A stretch of 64,000 nt of DNA from Bacillota bacterium (GCA_021769885.1 JAETSA010000003.1:62001-126000), one strand, 5' to 3'. Shown: positions 28,735 to 39,000, counted from the stretch's first letter. The notes: generated by a model not told the origin, from the sequence alone. Made by a program: numbers and translations.

Positions 28735-31128
28735 TTATGCCATATCGCACAGGGCTTCCAAGAGCCACGCGCGCAGCTTACGGTTCTTCACGCGCTTAGC
28801 GGCGGCGATTGCCGACGCACGTGTTTTTTTATTTTTCAGACCCTTATAGGTTGCAGATTTTTTACTGTTGTTCGCATTGTAAAGCGTTAGGATTTTGCGG
28901 ATTCGCTCGTTGTAGGGCGGGTTTTCGCGCGCGGTAAGCCCTTGAAGCGTTACCGTAAAGCCGCTTTCGACAGACTGCGCAGGCAGTGTGACCGTCACGC
29001 CGTTTTCGGGACTTTGCGTCACCTCGCAGGCGCACGGCTCACCGTTTACAAGCACCTGTGCGCTTTCAGCCGCCGTAACATCGGCAAACTGCAGGGTGAA
29101 TCGGCGGTTTTCGGGCAGATAGCTTTGCTTTGCCGTACCACTCCCCGTGAGGGTCAAGGTGTTTTTGGATTCACGCAGGGTGAATTTCGTAAAGCTTTGC
29201 GCACCGTTTTTGTACGCCTTGGTTTCGCCGTCATCCTCATACAGTGTGAACTCGTTATCGCCGCGGTACACGCGCAAAAGCAAATGCGCGGGATTCCCCG
29301 CTCCGTTGCCTGTATCCTGCGACATCGGTACGATTGCACCACTTTTTGCAAAAACGGGCAAGGTGTTCAGGTCGCTGTGGATGCGCACGGTTTTGCCACC
29401 CTCGTAAATTTCGCCTGTGAAGAAATTCGTCCAGCGTCCTTCAGGCAGATACACCGTGGTTTCTGCCCGTTTCGTGTGTTTATCGCACTTACTTGTAACG
29501 GGGCAGACGAGCAATTGTGTGCCGAACATATAGCCGTTTTTGCAGGCATAGGCATCCGCCTCTGTCGGGCAGGTGTAGTAAAGCGGTTCGCAAAGCGCGC
29601 GTCCCTCTTGGTGCGAACGGTAATTCATGGTATAGATGTACGGAATCAGGCTGTGGCGCAGGCGCAGTGCATCCGTTACCAAATGCTGTGCCGTCCACGA
29701 ATAGTTCCATGGCTCTTTGCCGAACAAATCGTTTTGTGTAGAGTGCAGGCGCAGAATCGGAGAAAACACCCCAAACTGTACCCAGCGGATATACAGCTCA
29801 TCGCTGTGTTCGCCGAAGTGATGCCCGCCGATGTCGTGACTCCACCACGTATAGCCGCAGTTTGCCGCTGTGACAGTGAAATACGGCTGAAATTTCAGCA
29901 CGCGCCAATTCATTGCCGTATCGCCCGAAAAGCCGAGCGGATAGCGGTGCGAGCCGATGCCCGCATAGCGCGAAAGCAACAGCGGACGGCGTTCGCTTCT
30001 GCCGCTGTCCAAATAATGGTAATGGTTGAGCGACCATAGGGGGTCAAGTCCTTTTACTTTACTCTTTGTGCCCTGCTGCCAGTCCATCCACCAAAAATCG
30101 ACGCCGTTTTCTTCGTGCGGATGATGCCCGATATCCAAGTAATTGTTGATGAATTTCGCATCGGCAATGTCGAATTTCACCGGTTCTTTCTTTGCGGCAT
30201 CCACGCCCATAGCTTTCGCCATTTCAGGGTAGCAGTCCTCAAAATCGCGGAAGCCCGCCGCGGGATGCAGGTTCAGCGTGGTTTTTAAGCCCTGCTGATG
30301 CAAAAACTGCAAAAATCCATGCGGGTCGGGGAACAAATCGGTGTTCCAGCTGTAGCCCGTCCAGCCGTCTGCGCCGTACCACGTATCTTTTTTATAGTCC
30401 CCCGCAAAATGCTTTTTCAAGTCTACCCAATGCCAATCCATATCAATAGTGGCAACGGTCAGCGGGATTTCCTTGCGGCGAAATTCCAGCATCAGATTTT
30501 CATATTCCGCTTGGCTGTACGGGTAATAGCGGCTCCACCAGTTGCCGAGCACAAAACGCGGTACGAGCGGGATTTCACCGATTAATTTCAGCAACGCCTG
30601 CACCGCGCCGATGCGGTCCGTGCCGAATGCGAACACGTAGATGTCCTGTTCATCGCTTTCCCGCACCGAGACCATACCGTCCGCCTGTAACAGAAGCGAT
30701 TTGCTGTCGTCTAAAAGCGCAACACCGTCTTTGGACAGCACGCCGTCCTTCAGCGGAATCGGTCCTACTGTACCGTCTAAGGTACGCGCCGTCCCCTTTA
30801 AATTGTTGCGCGGATTCGGGCGCACCGTTTTGCCGTGCATCTGCACGGAAATCAATTTGCCGTTCGCGGTATTTACGGTGCATGCCGCCTCGGCAGTCTG
30901 CACGGTCAGTCGGTTTCCGTTCGTTTTATGTGTAAAATCCACTTTTCCGAAATCCCGATACCAAATGCTTTGCGTCGGCATATCTGTAAAGCGTTTTGCC
31001 TTGTCACGCTCGATACGAATTACCTGCGGCAACAGGACAGAAACACGCACGTTCCCTGCCGTCACGCAATTCTCCTGCGGTGACACAGCGCGCGTTTGTA
31101 CGGTTAAATGCGAATGTAAACCTGCCAT
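28735..31128 (-). CDS. glycoside hydrolase family 31 protein
   Basis: 797 aa, FVLGNWWSRYYPYSQAEYENLMLEFRRKEIPLTVATIDMDWHWVD..., VDFWWMDWQQG, RYAGIGSHRYPLGFSGDTAMNW. Confidence 0.93.
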   Translation of the reverse strand: MAGLHSHLTVQTRAVSPQENCVTAGNVRVSVLLPQVIRIERDKAKRFTDMPTQSIWYRDFGKVDFTHKTNGNRLTVQTAEAACTVNTANGKLISVQMHGKTVRPNPRNNLKGTARTLDGTVGPIPLKDGVLSKDGVALLDDSKSLLLQADGMVSVRESDEQDIYVFAFGTDRIGAVQALLKLIGEIPLVPRFVLGNWWSRYYPYSQAEYENLMLEFRRKEIPLTVATIDMDWHWVDLKKHFAGDYKKDTWYGADGWTGYSWNTDLFPDPHGFLQFLHQQGLKTTLNLHPAAGFRDFEDCYPEMAKAMGVDAAKKEPVKFDIADAKFINNYLDIGHHPHEENGVDFWWMDWQQGTKSKVKGLDPLWSLNHYHYLDSGRSERRPLLLSRYAGIGSHRYPLGFSGDTAMNWRVLKFQPYFTVTAANCGYTWWSHDIGGHHFGEHSDELYIRWVQFGVFSPILRLHSTQNDLFGKEPWNYSWTAQHLVTDALRLRHSLIPYIYTMNYRSHQEGRALCEPLYYTCPTEADAYACKNGYMFGTQLLVCPVTSKCDKHTKRAETTVYLPEGRWTNFFTGEIYEGGKTVRIHSDLNTLPVFAKSGAIVPMSQDTGNGAGNPAHLLLRVYRGDNEFTLYEDDGETKAYKNGAQSFTKFTLRESKNTLTLTGSGTAKQSYLPENRRFTLQFADVTAAESAQVLVNGEPCACEVTQSPENGVTVTLPAQSVESGFTVTLQGLTARENPPYNERIRKILTLYNANNSKKSATYKGLKNKKTRASAIAAAKRVKNRKLRAWLLEALCDMA

Positions 31129-31149
31129 TTTGCGTTCCCCCGTGTGTGT

Positions 31150-33846
31150 TTATTTTAATTTATCAAACGGCATCGCCGAATCATAAAAATTGTATTCGGC
31201 AACCGCATCGTGTACGCGCAGTTCCGACGGTGCAATCGAAGTCATCGCGCCGTTCTTGTAGCCGCCGCCCGAAAGCGCGCCGTCTACATAAATCTTTAAA
31301 AGCCCGTTGCGCTCGCGCACAATATCCGCACGCACAAAGCGGTGCTCGGACACATTTTCTTCGGATTTTGCCCTGACGCCGCCGCAGTCTACGCACAGCT
31401 TTCCGTTGGAAACCGTCACCAAAAGATTGTCGCGCATCAGCAGTACGCCGTCCTTCGGCGCGTTATGCATACGCATACGCAGTGTGAAATCCCCTGTAAC
31501 AGGGCAGTCCTGCGGCAAAAGACCGTTTTCATAGTAGGTCAGCGTGCAGGCGGTGTCGGTTTCGTTCCCCCAAACGTCTGCAACACTGCAAGCAAGTGTA
31601 ACCGCTTCGCCGTTTGTAAGCGGCTTCGACAGAGTGATGCGCACCTCGCTGTAATTCTCGAGTAATTCCGTCTGTACGGCTGTGCCGTTTATTGTAAAGT
31701 TGTTTTCCTTTACCGTAATTCTCTTGTCAAATGTGAGAAGCGCGGCATTTTCTGCGGTCATTTTGGCACGAATCAACTGCGGTGCAGTCGTATCGGGCAC
31801 GCCGAAATACAGCACGCGGATTTCGTGCGGCGCGAGCGTCAGCGACACGGTATCGCCGTATGCATAGGTTTTCTCTTCGGGCTTTTGTGTATACGGCAGT
31901 ACGGTAAGGCAAGACAGCGCCGTTGCCGATTCCGCCGTGCCGAGCAGACGGTCAAGCGTAAACTGAAAATCCTGCGGACGGTTCATCGGGTTGCGTACCG
32001 TAACAAAGCCTGTTTCGCCCCTCCACGCGGAATAACCGTATACCGCGCCTGTTTTCGGCGAATCGCCGATGAGCTTTGCATTACGCAATACCGAGAAATT
32101 CTCCGAAATGAAGCGCAGTACATCCGCATTGATGCGCCATTTTGCATCGTTAAACAGATTATAGCTGTAATAAAGCTCCCAAAACGCCGTACCGCGGGAC
32201 GCCAGCATAAACATATATTTACGGAACTCCTCGTCGGTCATTTGCACCTTGGCGGTATTGCCGTAAATCGGGTCGTGATTGTACACATTCGAAAGCGGGA
32301 ACTGATTCGCGCGTGTGCGGCAAAAATCGAAATAGCGGTCATCCCGGTAGGTGAGCATTTTGTCCGCATCCGAGCCGTGCATCGCCTCGCCGCTGTCGGT
32401 TTTGTCTATGAAATCCACATCACTGCTGTTTTGCATCCACAGACTTTCGCAGAACTGCAAATACCAAGGGCTTGCATTGCAATAGCTCGTTTGATTGATC
32501 CAAAGCGATTTTCCCTGCTTTTCGCGGAAATCGTGCATCGTATTAAAAATTCGAATCCAGTTTTCCCAATGGTCGGTGAAGCAATACATATCCTGGAAGC
32601 CGCCCGTCGGGTGTCCGTGCTTTTTCGACGGACAGGATTTGAGCAAAAAGCCGTCCAGCTTCCAATAATTGATGTCAAACCTATCCATATAATCCAAAAA
32701 CAGCTCGGTTACGTTTTTATGATAGCGGTGGTCGGCGGTGCAAACATCGCGGCAAAGGCGGTTGTACCCGCCCTTACCTGCTTTTTGCATATTTTTGCCG
32801 AATTTCGGTGTTTTGCTGTTGTAGCCGCCGCGCGGTCCGAGCCAAAGTCCAAAATCCGAGCCGAAGCTTTTGGAGAGGGCGGCACTTTCATACAATTCAT
32901 TCGGGAATTTTTCGTTGAAGCACCAAAAATCCTTGTCATAATCGACCCAACCGTCATCCACAACATAAGAATGCAGGGGCGGCACGCCGTTGCCCGAAAG
33001 CCCCTTGTCAATTTCAAAGAACGAGCTGCGGATATTGTCCTTGTCGATATCCAGCATATGGTCGAACCAGGAATTGTACTGTGTGCGCAGATACAGCGGA
33101 CGGGAAATCGCACGGATATATTCTAAGAAATCTGCCTGCACAATTTCCTGCTCTGTCCCGCGCGCCGCACCGAACACGGTATTCCAAGTCACATATTCCC
33201 GATTTTCGCCGCGCAAATCGCCGAACGATTTCCCTGCATAATAGCGCACGTGCGCGAAGCCGTCTTCAATATGATTGTCGGCCGCAGGAAATTCACTGCC
33301 GGTATACATCCCGTTCAAATACACGGGCTGACCCAAAGCCGCCTGGAACGGCGTCAAGTAGATTTTTTTACAAACGGGCGCGCTCCATTTCTGCTGCATC
33401 TCACGCGGCAGAGAAATGAGCTCCGTATCGATTGTATCGATTTTAACCGTATCGTCCGACACAGAAAAGTGCAGGGCTTTATACATATACGGTGCATCCG
33501 TCACGGTATACACAGCGGAAATCAAATAGGTCACGCCTAAGGCGCGCAGCGGCGCAAAACGGATTTCCAACTGCTTTTGCGCATCCGACTCCTTCGTTAA
33601 AACATCTGCTACACGCAGTTCGGAGGCTTTGATAGCGGCTGTCTTTTTGCGCCCCGTCAGCACACGAATCACAAATTCTTCCGAGCACGCACCGAACAGC
33701 AATTCGGTTTTGGCACGGCGGTTTTTCACCGATTCCGTGCGCAGATGCTTTTCCTCGTCCAGCGAAAAGGTACGCACAATATGCGCATTGCCGAACACGA
33801 TTTTTCCCTCGCCTGCCGTAATAAAAGCGTGATTTGGATAGTCCAT
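31150..33846 (-). CDS. alpha-galactosidase-like (clan GH-D-like) glycoside hydrolase with C-terminal beta-sandwich
   Basis: 898 aa, PLYLRTQYNSWFDHM...HSYVVDDGWVDYDKDFW...FGLWLGPRGGYN...INYWKLDGFLLKSCP, and a C-terminal LamG-like stretch. Confidence 0.7.
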   Translation of the reverse strand: MDYPNHAFITAGEGKIVFGNAHIVRTFSLDEEKHLRTESVKNRRAKTELLFGACSEEFVIRVLTGRKKTAAIKASELRVADVLTKESDAQKQLEIRFAPLRALGVTYLISAVYTVTDAPYMYKALHFSVSDDTVKIDTIDTELISLPREMQQKWSAPVCKKIYLTPFQAALGQPVYLNGMYTGSEFPAADNHIEDGFAHVRYYAGKSFGDLRGENREYVTWNTVFGAARGTEQEIVQADFLEYIRAISRPLYLRTQYNSWFDHMLDIDKDNIRSSFFEIDKGLSGNGVPPLHSYVVDDGWVDYDKDFWCFNEKFPNELYESAALSKSFGSDFGLWLGPRGGYNSKTPKFGKNMQKAGKGGYNRLCRDVCTADHRYHKNVTELFLDYMDRFDINYWKLDGFLLKSCPSKKHGHPTGGFQDMYCFTDHWENWIRIFNTMHDFREKQGKSLWINQTSYCNASPWYLQFCESLWMQNSSDVDFIDKTDSGEAMHGSDADKMLTYRDDRYFDFCRTRANQFPLSNVYNHDPIYGNTAKVQMTDEEFRKYMFMLASRGTAFWELYYSYNLFNDAKWRINADVLRFISENFSVLRNAKLIGDSPKTGAVYGYSAWRGETGFVTVRNPMNRPQDFQFTLDRLLGTAESATALSCLTVLPYTQKPEEKTYAYGDTVSLTLAPHEIRVLYFGVPDTTAPQLIRAKMTAENAALLTFDKRITVKENNFTINGTAVQTELLENYSEVRITLSKPLTNGEAVTLACSVADVWGNETDTACTLTYYENGLLPQDCPVTGDFTLRMRMHNAPKDGVLLMRDNLLVTVSNGKLCVDCGGVRAKSEENVSEHRFVRADIVRERNGLLKIYVDGALSGGGYKNGAMTSIAPSELRVHDAVAEYNFYDSAMPFDKLK

Positions 33847-34310
33847 TACACTTCCCTCTCTTCCGAAAACAATATTTTTTCAGCCGCCCGTGCCGCATCT
33901 TCGATTTGCTTTGCACAGGGGCGTTTTTTATAGTAGCTTTCTGTGCGCGCTTCGGGTATAGGCGCGGAATTTTCGCCTACAGACAATCCCAGCAGGTCGC
34001 GGCACACAATGGAACGATTGGTTTTTCGAAATTCGGCGGCAATCTCCTGTACCTTTTCGTAGGTCTTTGCCTTTGCCGCACGGTCACTGCCTTCCGTCGC
34101 GCCGTAGATCATACCCGCAAGCATTGCTGCACCGCAAACCGCACCGCAAACCTCACGCATCCGTCCGACGCCGCCGCCCAAGCCCGCCGAAACGCGCAGT
34201 GCCGTTTCTTCGGGCATTCCGATTTTATCGGCAAACGCCGCGAACACCGCCTGCGAGCAATTAAAGCCCGATTTGAACAGTTCGACCGCACGGTCGGTAT
34301 AATAAGACAT
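33846..34310 (-). CDS. C_GCAxxG_C_C family protein
   Basis: MSYYTDRAVELFKSGFNCSQAVFAAFADKIGM...GGGVGRMREVCGAVCGAAMLAGM. Start taken at ATG 34310. Confidence 0.88.
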   Translation of the reverse strand: MSYYTDRAVELFKSGFNCSQAVFAAFADKIGMPEETALRVSAGLGGGVGRMREVCGAVCGAAMLAGMIYGATEGSDRAAKAKTYEKVQEIAAEFRKTNRSIVCRDLLGLSVGENSAPIPEARTESYYKKRPCAKQIEDAARAAEKILFSEEREV

Positions 34311-34332
34311 ATGGTTCTCCTTTATCTCTTTC

Positions 34333-34845
34333 TTAAAACTCCAAACCCGCCAAAGCCTGCACGCCCTTGTCATACGGATGGCGTACGCATTGTATTTCGG
34401 AAATGCAATCGGCTTTTTCTAAAATGCTTTCGGGAAAATACCGCCCCGTCAGTACAACGTGTACATCCGCAGGCAAGTCGGAAAGCCATTCCAAAAGCAA
34501 TTCGGGGGTTAGCATACCGTTCTCGAGTGCGCCGCCCATTTCGTCGGCAACCAGCAAAAAATCGTCAGCCTGTGCCCGAAAAAAGCTTTCTGCCGCACGG
34601 TGTGTTTCCGAAATACGCGCTTGCTTTTCTGCTTCTGCAAGCGTATAGAAAAACGGGATTTCGGGATTCGCCGCTGTCACTTGCACGCACGGATTTTGCC
34701 GCGCAAGCAAATTGAATTCAGGCGACACAGCAGGTTTTAACAGCTGTAACACACGCACGTGCTTTGCGTGCGCCGCCGCGCGTAAACAAAGCCCTGCGGC
34801 GGCAGTGGTTTTCCCGACGCCCTCACCCATATAAATACGAAGCAT
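34333..34845 (-). CDS. CobO/BtuR-type cob(I)yrinic acid a,c-diamide adenosyltransferase
   Basis: MLRIYMGEGVGKTTAAAGLCLRAAAHAKHVRVLQLLK...LLVADEMGGALENGMLTPELLLEWL...VVLTGRYFPESILEKAD. Confidence 0.85.
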   Translation of the reverse strand: MLRIYMGEGVGKTTAAAGLCLRAAAHAKHVRVLQLLKPAVSPEFNLLARQNPCVQVTAANPEIPFFYTLAEAEKQARISETHRAAESFFRAQADDFLLVADEMGGALENGMLTPELLLEWLSDLPADVHVVLTGRYFPESILEKADCISEIQCVRHPYDKGVQALAGLEF

Positions 34846-34974
34846 AAAGCAACCTTCTTCTACTCTTTTGAAATTTTATTGTACTATATTCTCCTAAAAA
34901 AAGCAATCTCTGCACAAAAAATACACGCGAAGCAGAGAATTTCTGACATCCGCGTGCATTTGCTGTTCATTTTT

Positions 34975-35841
34975 TTAAAATCCCACAACCTGGTGCGTGC
35001 GTGGGACATTCGGCGGATTGCCAATTGCGCCGTAGGTACGCAGAGTCGCGATTTTTTCCATATCCTCGTCGGAAATGGAAAATCCGAAAATATCCGCGTT
35101 ATTTTGGATTCGCTCGGGTGTTGTGGACTTCGGCACGGGCACAACGCCTTTTTGGAATATCCAACGGATACAAAGCTGTGCAACGCTTACACCATACTTT
35201 TCCGCCGTTTCAATCAACAGCTCGCGCTTAAATGCCTGCCCCTGAATCAGCGGACTCCACGCCTCGGTCAGAATATGGTTTTGCTTGCAGTACGCAATCA
35301 TTTCTTCCTGCGGATTCTGCGGATGCAGTTGGACTTGATTTATCATCGGGTAATTTTTGAAATTGGCTTTGAGCAGATCAATGTGCGCCTCCAAAAAGTT
35401 GCTTGTACCGATCGCGCGCAGTTTGCCGTCCGCATACAGCCGTTCAAATGCGCGCCACGTGTCACAAAGGTCTTCCTCTAAATGATCCTGATTCTCCACC
35501 AAAACAGGCCAGTGAATCAAATAGGCGTCTAAATAGTCTACTCCGAGATTTTGAAGCGAACGCTCACACGCGGCAATCGCTTTTTCGTAGCCGTGAAAAT
35601 CGTTCGGCAGCTTGCTGACCAAAAACAGCTCCTCGCGCCGCACGCCGCCTTTGCGCACGCCTGCCCCGACGCCGCATTCATTTTGATACGCAAGCGCCGT
35701 GTCAATATGTCGGTATCCGTTTTGTATTGCACAAGCAACCGCGCTTTCTGCAACCGCATCGGGCATTTTCCAAGTACCGAACGCCACGCAGGGCACATTT
35801 ACGCCGTTATAAAGCGAATAGCAATCCTGAATGCTGTTCAC
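34975..35841 (-). CDS. aldo/keto reductase
   Basis: VPCVAFGTWKMPDAVAESAVACAIQNGYRHIDTALAYQNE...DYLDAYLIHWPV. Start likely GTG 35841, preceded by GAGGTG. Confidence 0.95.
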   Translation of the reverse strand: MNSIQDCYSLYNGVNVPCVAFGTWKMPDAVAESAVACAIQNGYRHIDTALAYQNECGVGAGVRKGGVRREELFLVSKLPNDFHGYEKAIAACERSLQNLGVDYLDAYLIHWPVLVENQDHLEEDLCDTWRAFERLYADGKLRAIGTSNFLEAHIDLLKANFKNYPMINQVQLHPQNPQEEMIAYCKQNHILTEAWSPLIQGQAFKRELLIETAEKYGVSVAQLCIRWIFQKGVVPVPKSTTPERIQNNADIFGFSISDEDMEKIATLRTYGAIGNPPNVPRTHQVVGF

Positions 35842-35948
35842 AAAAATCACCTCAAAAAATTTTTCTGTACTTAGTTTAGCACATTTTTTTGCATAAAACA
35901 AACTTTTTCGAAAATTCTATATGCAGAACGATTACAGGGGGAAACACG

Positions 35949-36302
35949 ATGATTTTTTTAAAAGCATTTGTGGTCGGCGGTTTGATATGCGTTGTCGGAC
36001 AACTGCTGATTGATTATACGAAGCTGACGCCTGCCAAAATTCTCGTTGCCTTTGTGGTGCTGGGCGTCATTTTAGGCGGCATCGGCGTGTATCAGCCGCT
36101 CGCGGATTGGGCAGGTGCGGGTGCAACCGTACCGCTGACAGGCTTCGGCAATTTATTGGCGCAGGGTACCAAGGAAGCCATTCGGGAGCAGGGACTGCTT
36201 GGCGTGCTGACAGGTCCCTTAACCGCAGGCAGTGCAGGCATTATGGCGGCAATTTTTTCAGGACTCGTCGTTTCGTTTTTGGCAAAACCGAAGAGTAAAT
36301 AG
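35949..36302 (+). CDS. spoVAE: stage V sporulation protein AE
   Basis: MIFLKAFVVGGLICVVGQLLIDYTKLTPAKILVAFVVLGVILGGIGVYQPLADWAGAGATVPLTGFGNLLAQGTKEAI. Confidence 0.93.
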   Translation: MIFLKAFVVGGLICVVGQLLIDYTKLTPAKILVAFVVLGVILGGIGVYQPLADWAGAGATVPLTGFGNLLAQGTKEAIREQGLLGVLTGPLTAGSAGIMAAIFSGLVVSFLAKPKSK

Positions 36303-36354
36303 AACCGCTTCGACGCGCCGTCCGGCTAGACTTTTTCCCGAAAGTATGATATGA

Positions 36355-36401
36355 TTAAGGTGACCGCATTCGGAATCGATGCAGTCACCTTAAAAATTTT
36401 T
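36355..36401 (+). terminator. intrinsic terminator or attenuator hairpin between spoVAE and the EEP gene
   Basis: TTAAGGTGACCGCATTCGGAATCGATGCAGTCACCTTAAAAATTTTT. Confidence 0.8.
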
Positions 36402-36417
36402 CGCGGGGTGAAAAGAA

Positions 36418-37346
36418 TGAAAGTATTGAAAAAGGTTCTGCTTTCTCTGCTGTGCCTGCTTTTGGCGGCACTGCTTGTTTGGGGCGGAACGGTATTCTGC
36501 TATTATCCGCATTATAAAAAATCGGAAATCGCCTTGCTGATGCCCGATGACGTTGCACTGAATGCAAATAATAAAGTGCGCGTGATGAGTGCGAATCTGC
36601 GCTGTTTTAATCCGCAGGATATCGGCAAAAAAAGTTGGTTTTACCGTGCAGACTTGATTCTGAAAAACATCGAAAACGAAGCCCCGACGGTCATCGGCTT
36701 TCAGGAAGCCACCAAGTGGCAGTATAATTATTTCTGCAAATCTCTGCCCGGCTATGATTCGGTGATTACATATCGCGATAATTCGCCGTTTTCCGAGGGG
36801 TGCCCCATTTTTTACAGTACGGCACTTTATGATTTGATGGATAAAGGCTCGTTTTGGCTTTCGGAAACCCCCGAAGAAATGAGCAAGGATTGGGATTCCA
36901 AATGCTACCGCATTTGCAGTTACGTGATTCTCCGAGATAAGGCGAGCGAACAGCAATTCGTGGTATTCAACACGCATCTCGACCACGTCAGCGACGAGGC
37001 GCGCATCAACGGCATCGGTGTAGTGCTCGACAAAATTCAGCAGTTTGGCGGGCTTCCCTCTATGATTATGGGCGACTTTAACGCAGAAGAGGACTCCGAA
37101 ACCTATCGCAGTGCGACCGAGAACTTCTTCGATGCGAAATATCAGGCGAAAGAAGCTGTCGGTGTACACGGCGCAACCTATCAGAATTGGGGAGAATCGC
37201 TTGACCGCAACCCGATTGACTACTTTATGATTTCCAAAACGGGCTTTACGGTAGAAAGCTACGAGGTCGTCGATACAACCTATGACGGTGTGTATCCGAG
37301 CGACCATTTCCCGATTTTGATGCAGGTTACGCTGAATAAGGATTAA
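36418..37346 (+). CDS. endonuclease/exonuclease/phosphatase family protein, exported or membrane-anchored
   Basis: MKVLKKVLLSLLCLLLAALLVWGG signal anchor; RVMSANLRCFN..., IGFQEATKWQ, NTHLDHVSDEAR, MGDFNAEEDS, PSDHFPI. Start moved to 36418 because the upstream ORF overlaps a terminator. Confidence 0.9.
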
Positions 37347-37350
37347 ATCT

Positions 37351-38493
37351 ATGCAAAGCTTGATGGAATCAAAAAATTTCTTCCTCACGGTTATCACCGC
37401 CGCACTCTGCGGCACTGCCGTAACACTTCCGCCCGACGCCGACTGTGCGCGTCTTTGCCGATTGGCGGTACGCAACGCAGTGCAAGGGCTGTTTTCAAAA
37501 GGGCTCGGCGCAGAAGTGGAAAAATTCCCTGCCGAATTGCAGGAAAAACTGCACAAATCCTGTGGCGCGGCGGCGGTACGGCAATGTGCACAGCAAGACC
37601 TGCTCGCGGCGGTGCGTACACAGTTCACCGAGGAAAACATCGACTTTATGCTTTTAAAAGGCAGTCATTTAAAGGCACTCTACCCCGCCCCCGAGCTGCG
37701 GTTTATGGTGGATATGGATGTGTTGGTGCGTGAATCGGATTTGCTTCGTGCCAAAGAGATTCTGCTCGGCTTCGGTTTGGAAACGGAATTTGACAACGGC
37801 AAGGATATTATATTTGTGAAAAAACCGTTCCTCACCGTGGAATTGCACCGCAGTCTGTTTCAAGAAGACTATTTTATGTATCCGTATTTCAGCGCGGTGT
37901 GGGAACGTGCCGAAAAATGCGGTGCACGCGAATTTCGAATGACCGACAGCGATTTATATGTCTATACGCTTGCGCATTTGGCAGAGCATTACACTGCGGC
38001 GGGGTCGTGTTTCCGCCCTGTGATGGATTTGTATCTGTTGGAAAAACAGCGTGCCGACACCTTGGATTTTGACTATATCGCGGCGCAGTTTCAGGCAATC
38101 GGCATTAAAAAATTCGCCGAAAATATTCGTTCGCTGGCATTTTGTATGTTTGACGGCGCGCCGAAAACCGACACATTGACGATGATGGAAAATTTCGTCA
38201 CGCTCGGACCTCCTGTGCAAAATGCATCCGCGGCGTCCCATGCGGCACGCACACAACAGTCCAAAGTACGGCAGATGCTGTCTGCGGCATTCCCGAGTTT
38301 TCACCATATGTCCGCAAAATACCCTGTTTTAAAGAAATTGCCGTTTTTACTGCCGATTTTTTGGCTGGTGCGCTTGGTGCAGTACGCCTTTACCAAAGAC
38401 AAACATATCGTCCGCAAAAAGGAAGAACTGCAAAATGCCGACCAAAAAAGCGTAGATGCGCTGGCGCGGATTTTTAAGGCGTCGGGATTGTAA
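37351..38493 (+). CDS. uncharacterised nucleotidyltransferase family protein (NTP_transf_5-like)
   Basis: 380 aa, DFMLLKGSHLKALYPAPELRFMVDMDVLVRESDLLRAKEILLGFG. Confidence 0.8.
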   Translation: MQSLMESKNFFLTVITAALCGTAVTLPPDADCARLCRLAVRNAVQGLFSKGLGAEVEKFPAELQEKLHKSCGAAAVRQCAQQDLLAAVRTQFTEENIDFMLLKGSHLKALYPAPELRFMVDMDVLVRESDLLRAKEILLGFGLETEFDNGKDIIFVKKPFLTVELHRSLFQEDYFMYPYFSAVWERAEKCGAREFRMTDSDLYVYTLAHLAEHYTAAGSCFRPVMDLYLLEKQRADTLDFDYIAAQFQAIGIKKFAENIRSLAFCMFDGAPKTDTLTMMENFVTLGPPVQNASAASHAARTQQSKVRQMLSAAFPSFHHMSAKYPVLKKLPFLLPIFWLVRLVQYAFTKDKHIVRKKEELQNADQKSVDALARIFKASGL

Positions 38494-38550
38494 TCCGATG
38501 CCTCAGCCGCGCAACGTGAATTTGATTCGCGCGTAGTGGCGGACGTAACG

Positions 38551-38886
38551 CCTCCCTTGTTAAAGGGAGGGGGACCGCGTCAGCGGTGGAGGGATTCATC
38601 GCCCGCCATTTGAGCCTTGTAAAATCCAACTTTGCTCGGGCGAACACAGTTCGCCCCTACAGGCGTAGGGAACAACCTCTGTGTTGTTCCGTGCATTTTC
38701 AGCCGACTTCGGCGGGCGCTTCGTGAATCGCCCCTACGGGGGGGGTGTGCATCACCGTTGGGTTTTGCAAAATTCAGCCGTGCTCGGGCGAACACAGTTC
38801 GCCCCTACGATTTGTAGGGAACGACCTTAGTGTCGTTCCGTAAATTCATCCGGCTTCTGCGGGCGGGCACGGAGACCCGCCCCTAC
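38551..38886. repeat. dense cluster of intergenic palindromic repeats
   Basis: CCTCCCTTGTTAAAGGGAGG...; GGGCGAACACAGTTCGCCCCTAC twice (38638-38660, 38786-38808); GTAGGGAACAACCTCTGTGTTGTTCC (38665-38690); GGGCGCTTCGTGAATCGCCCCTAC (38714-38737); GTAGGGAACGACCTTAGTGTCGTTCC (38814-38839); GGGCGGGCACGGAGACCCGCCCCTAC (38861-38886). Confidence 0.92.
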
Positions 38887-38955
38887 GGGCTGCGATTTGC
38901 CGTTGGTTCTTGCATTTTTTACGTCCCAAGTTATCGTTTTCTACGCATTGAATAA

Positions 38956-39000
38956 AAAGCACCCCCCGACGCCGTTTTCAAGGTGTCGGGGGCTTTGTGT
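38956..39000. terminator. intrinsic terminator
   Basis: AAAAAGCACCCCCCGACGCCGTTTTCAAGGTGTCGGGGGCTTTGTGTTTT. Confidence 0.8.

Noticed and set aside
28942-30039. 365-aa plus-strand ORF
   Set aside because: Opposite the GH31 gene; Arg/Cys-rich with no recognisable motif.
31825-33126. 433-aa plus-strand ORF
   Set aside because: Lies wholly opposite the 898-aa glycosidase; shadow ORF.
36390-37640. 416-aa minus-strand ORF
   Set aside because: Opposite the EEP-family gene and the start of the nucleotidyltransferase gene; shadow ORF.
38551-38886. Possible CRISPR array, given the regularly spaced repeats
   Set aside because: Units are different palindromes at irregular spacing, with no constant repeat-spacer structure and no cas genes nearby.
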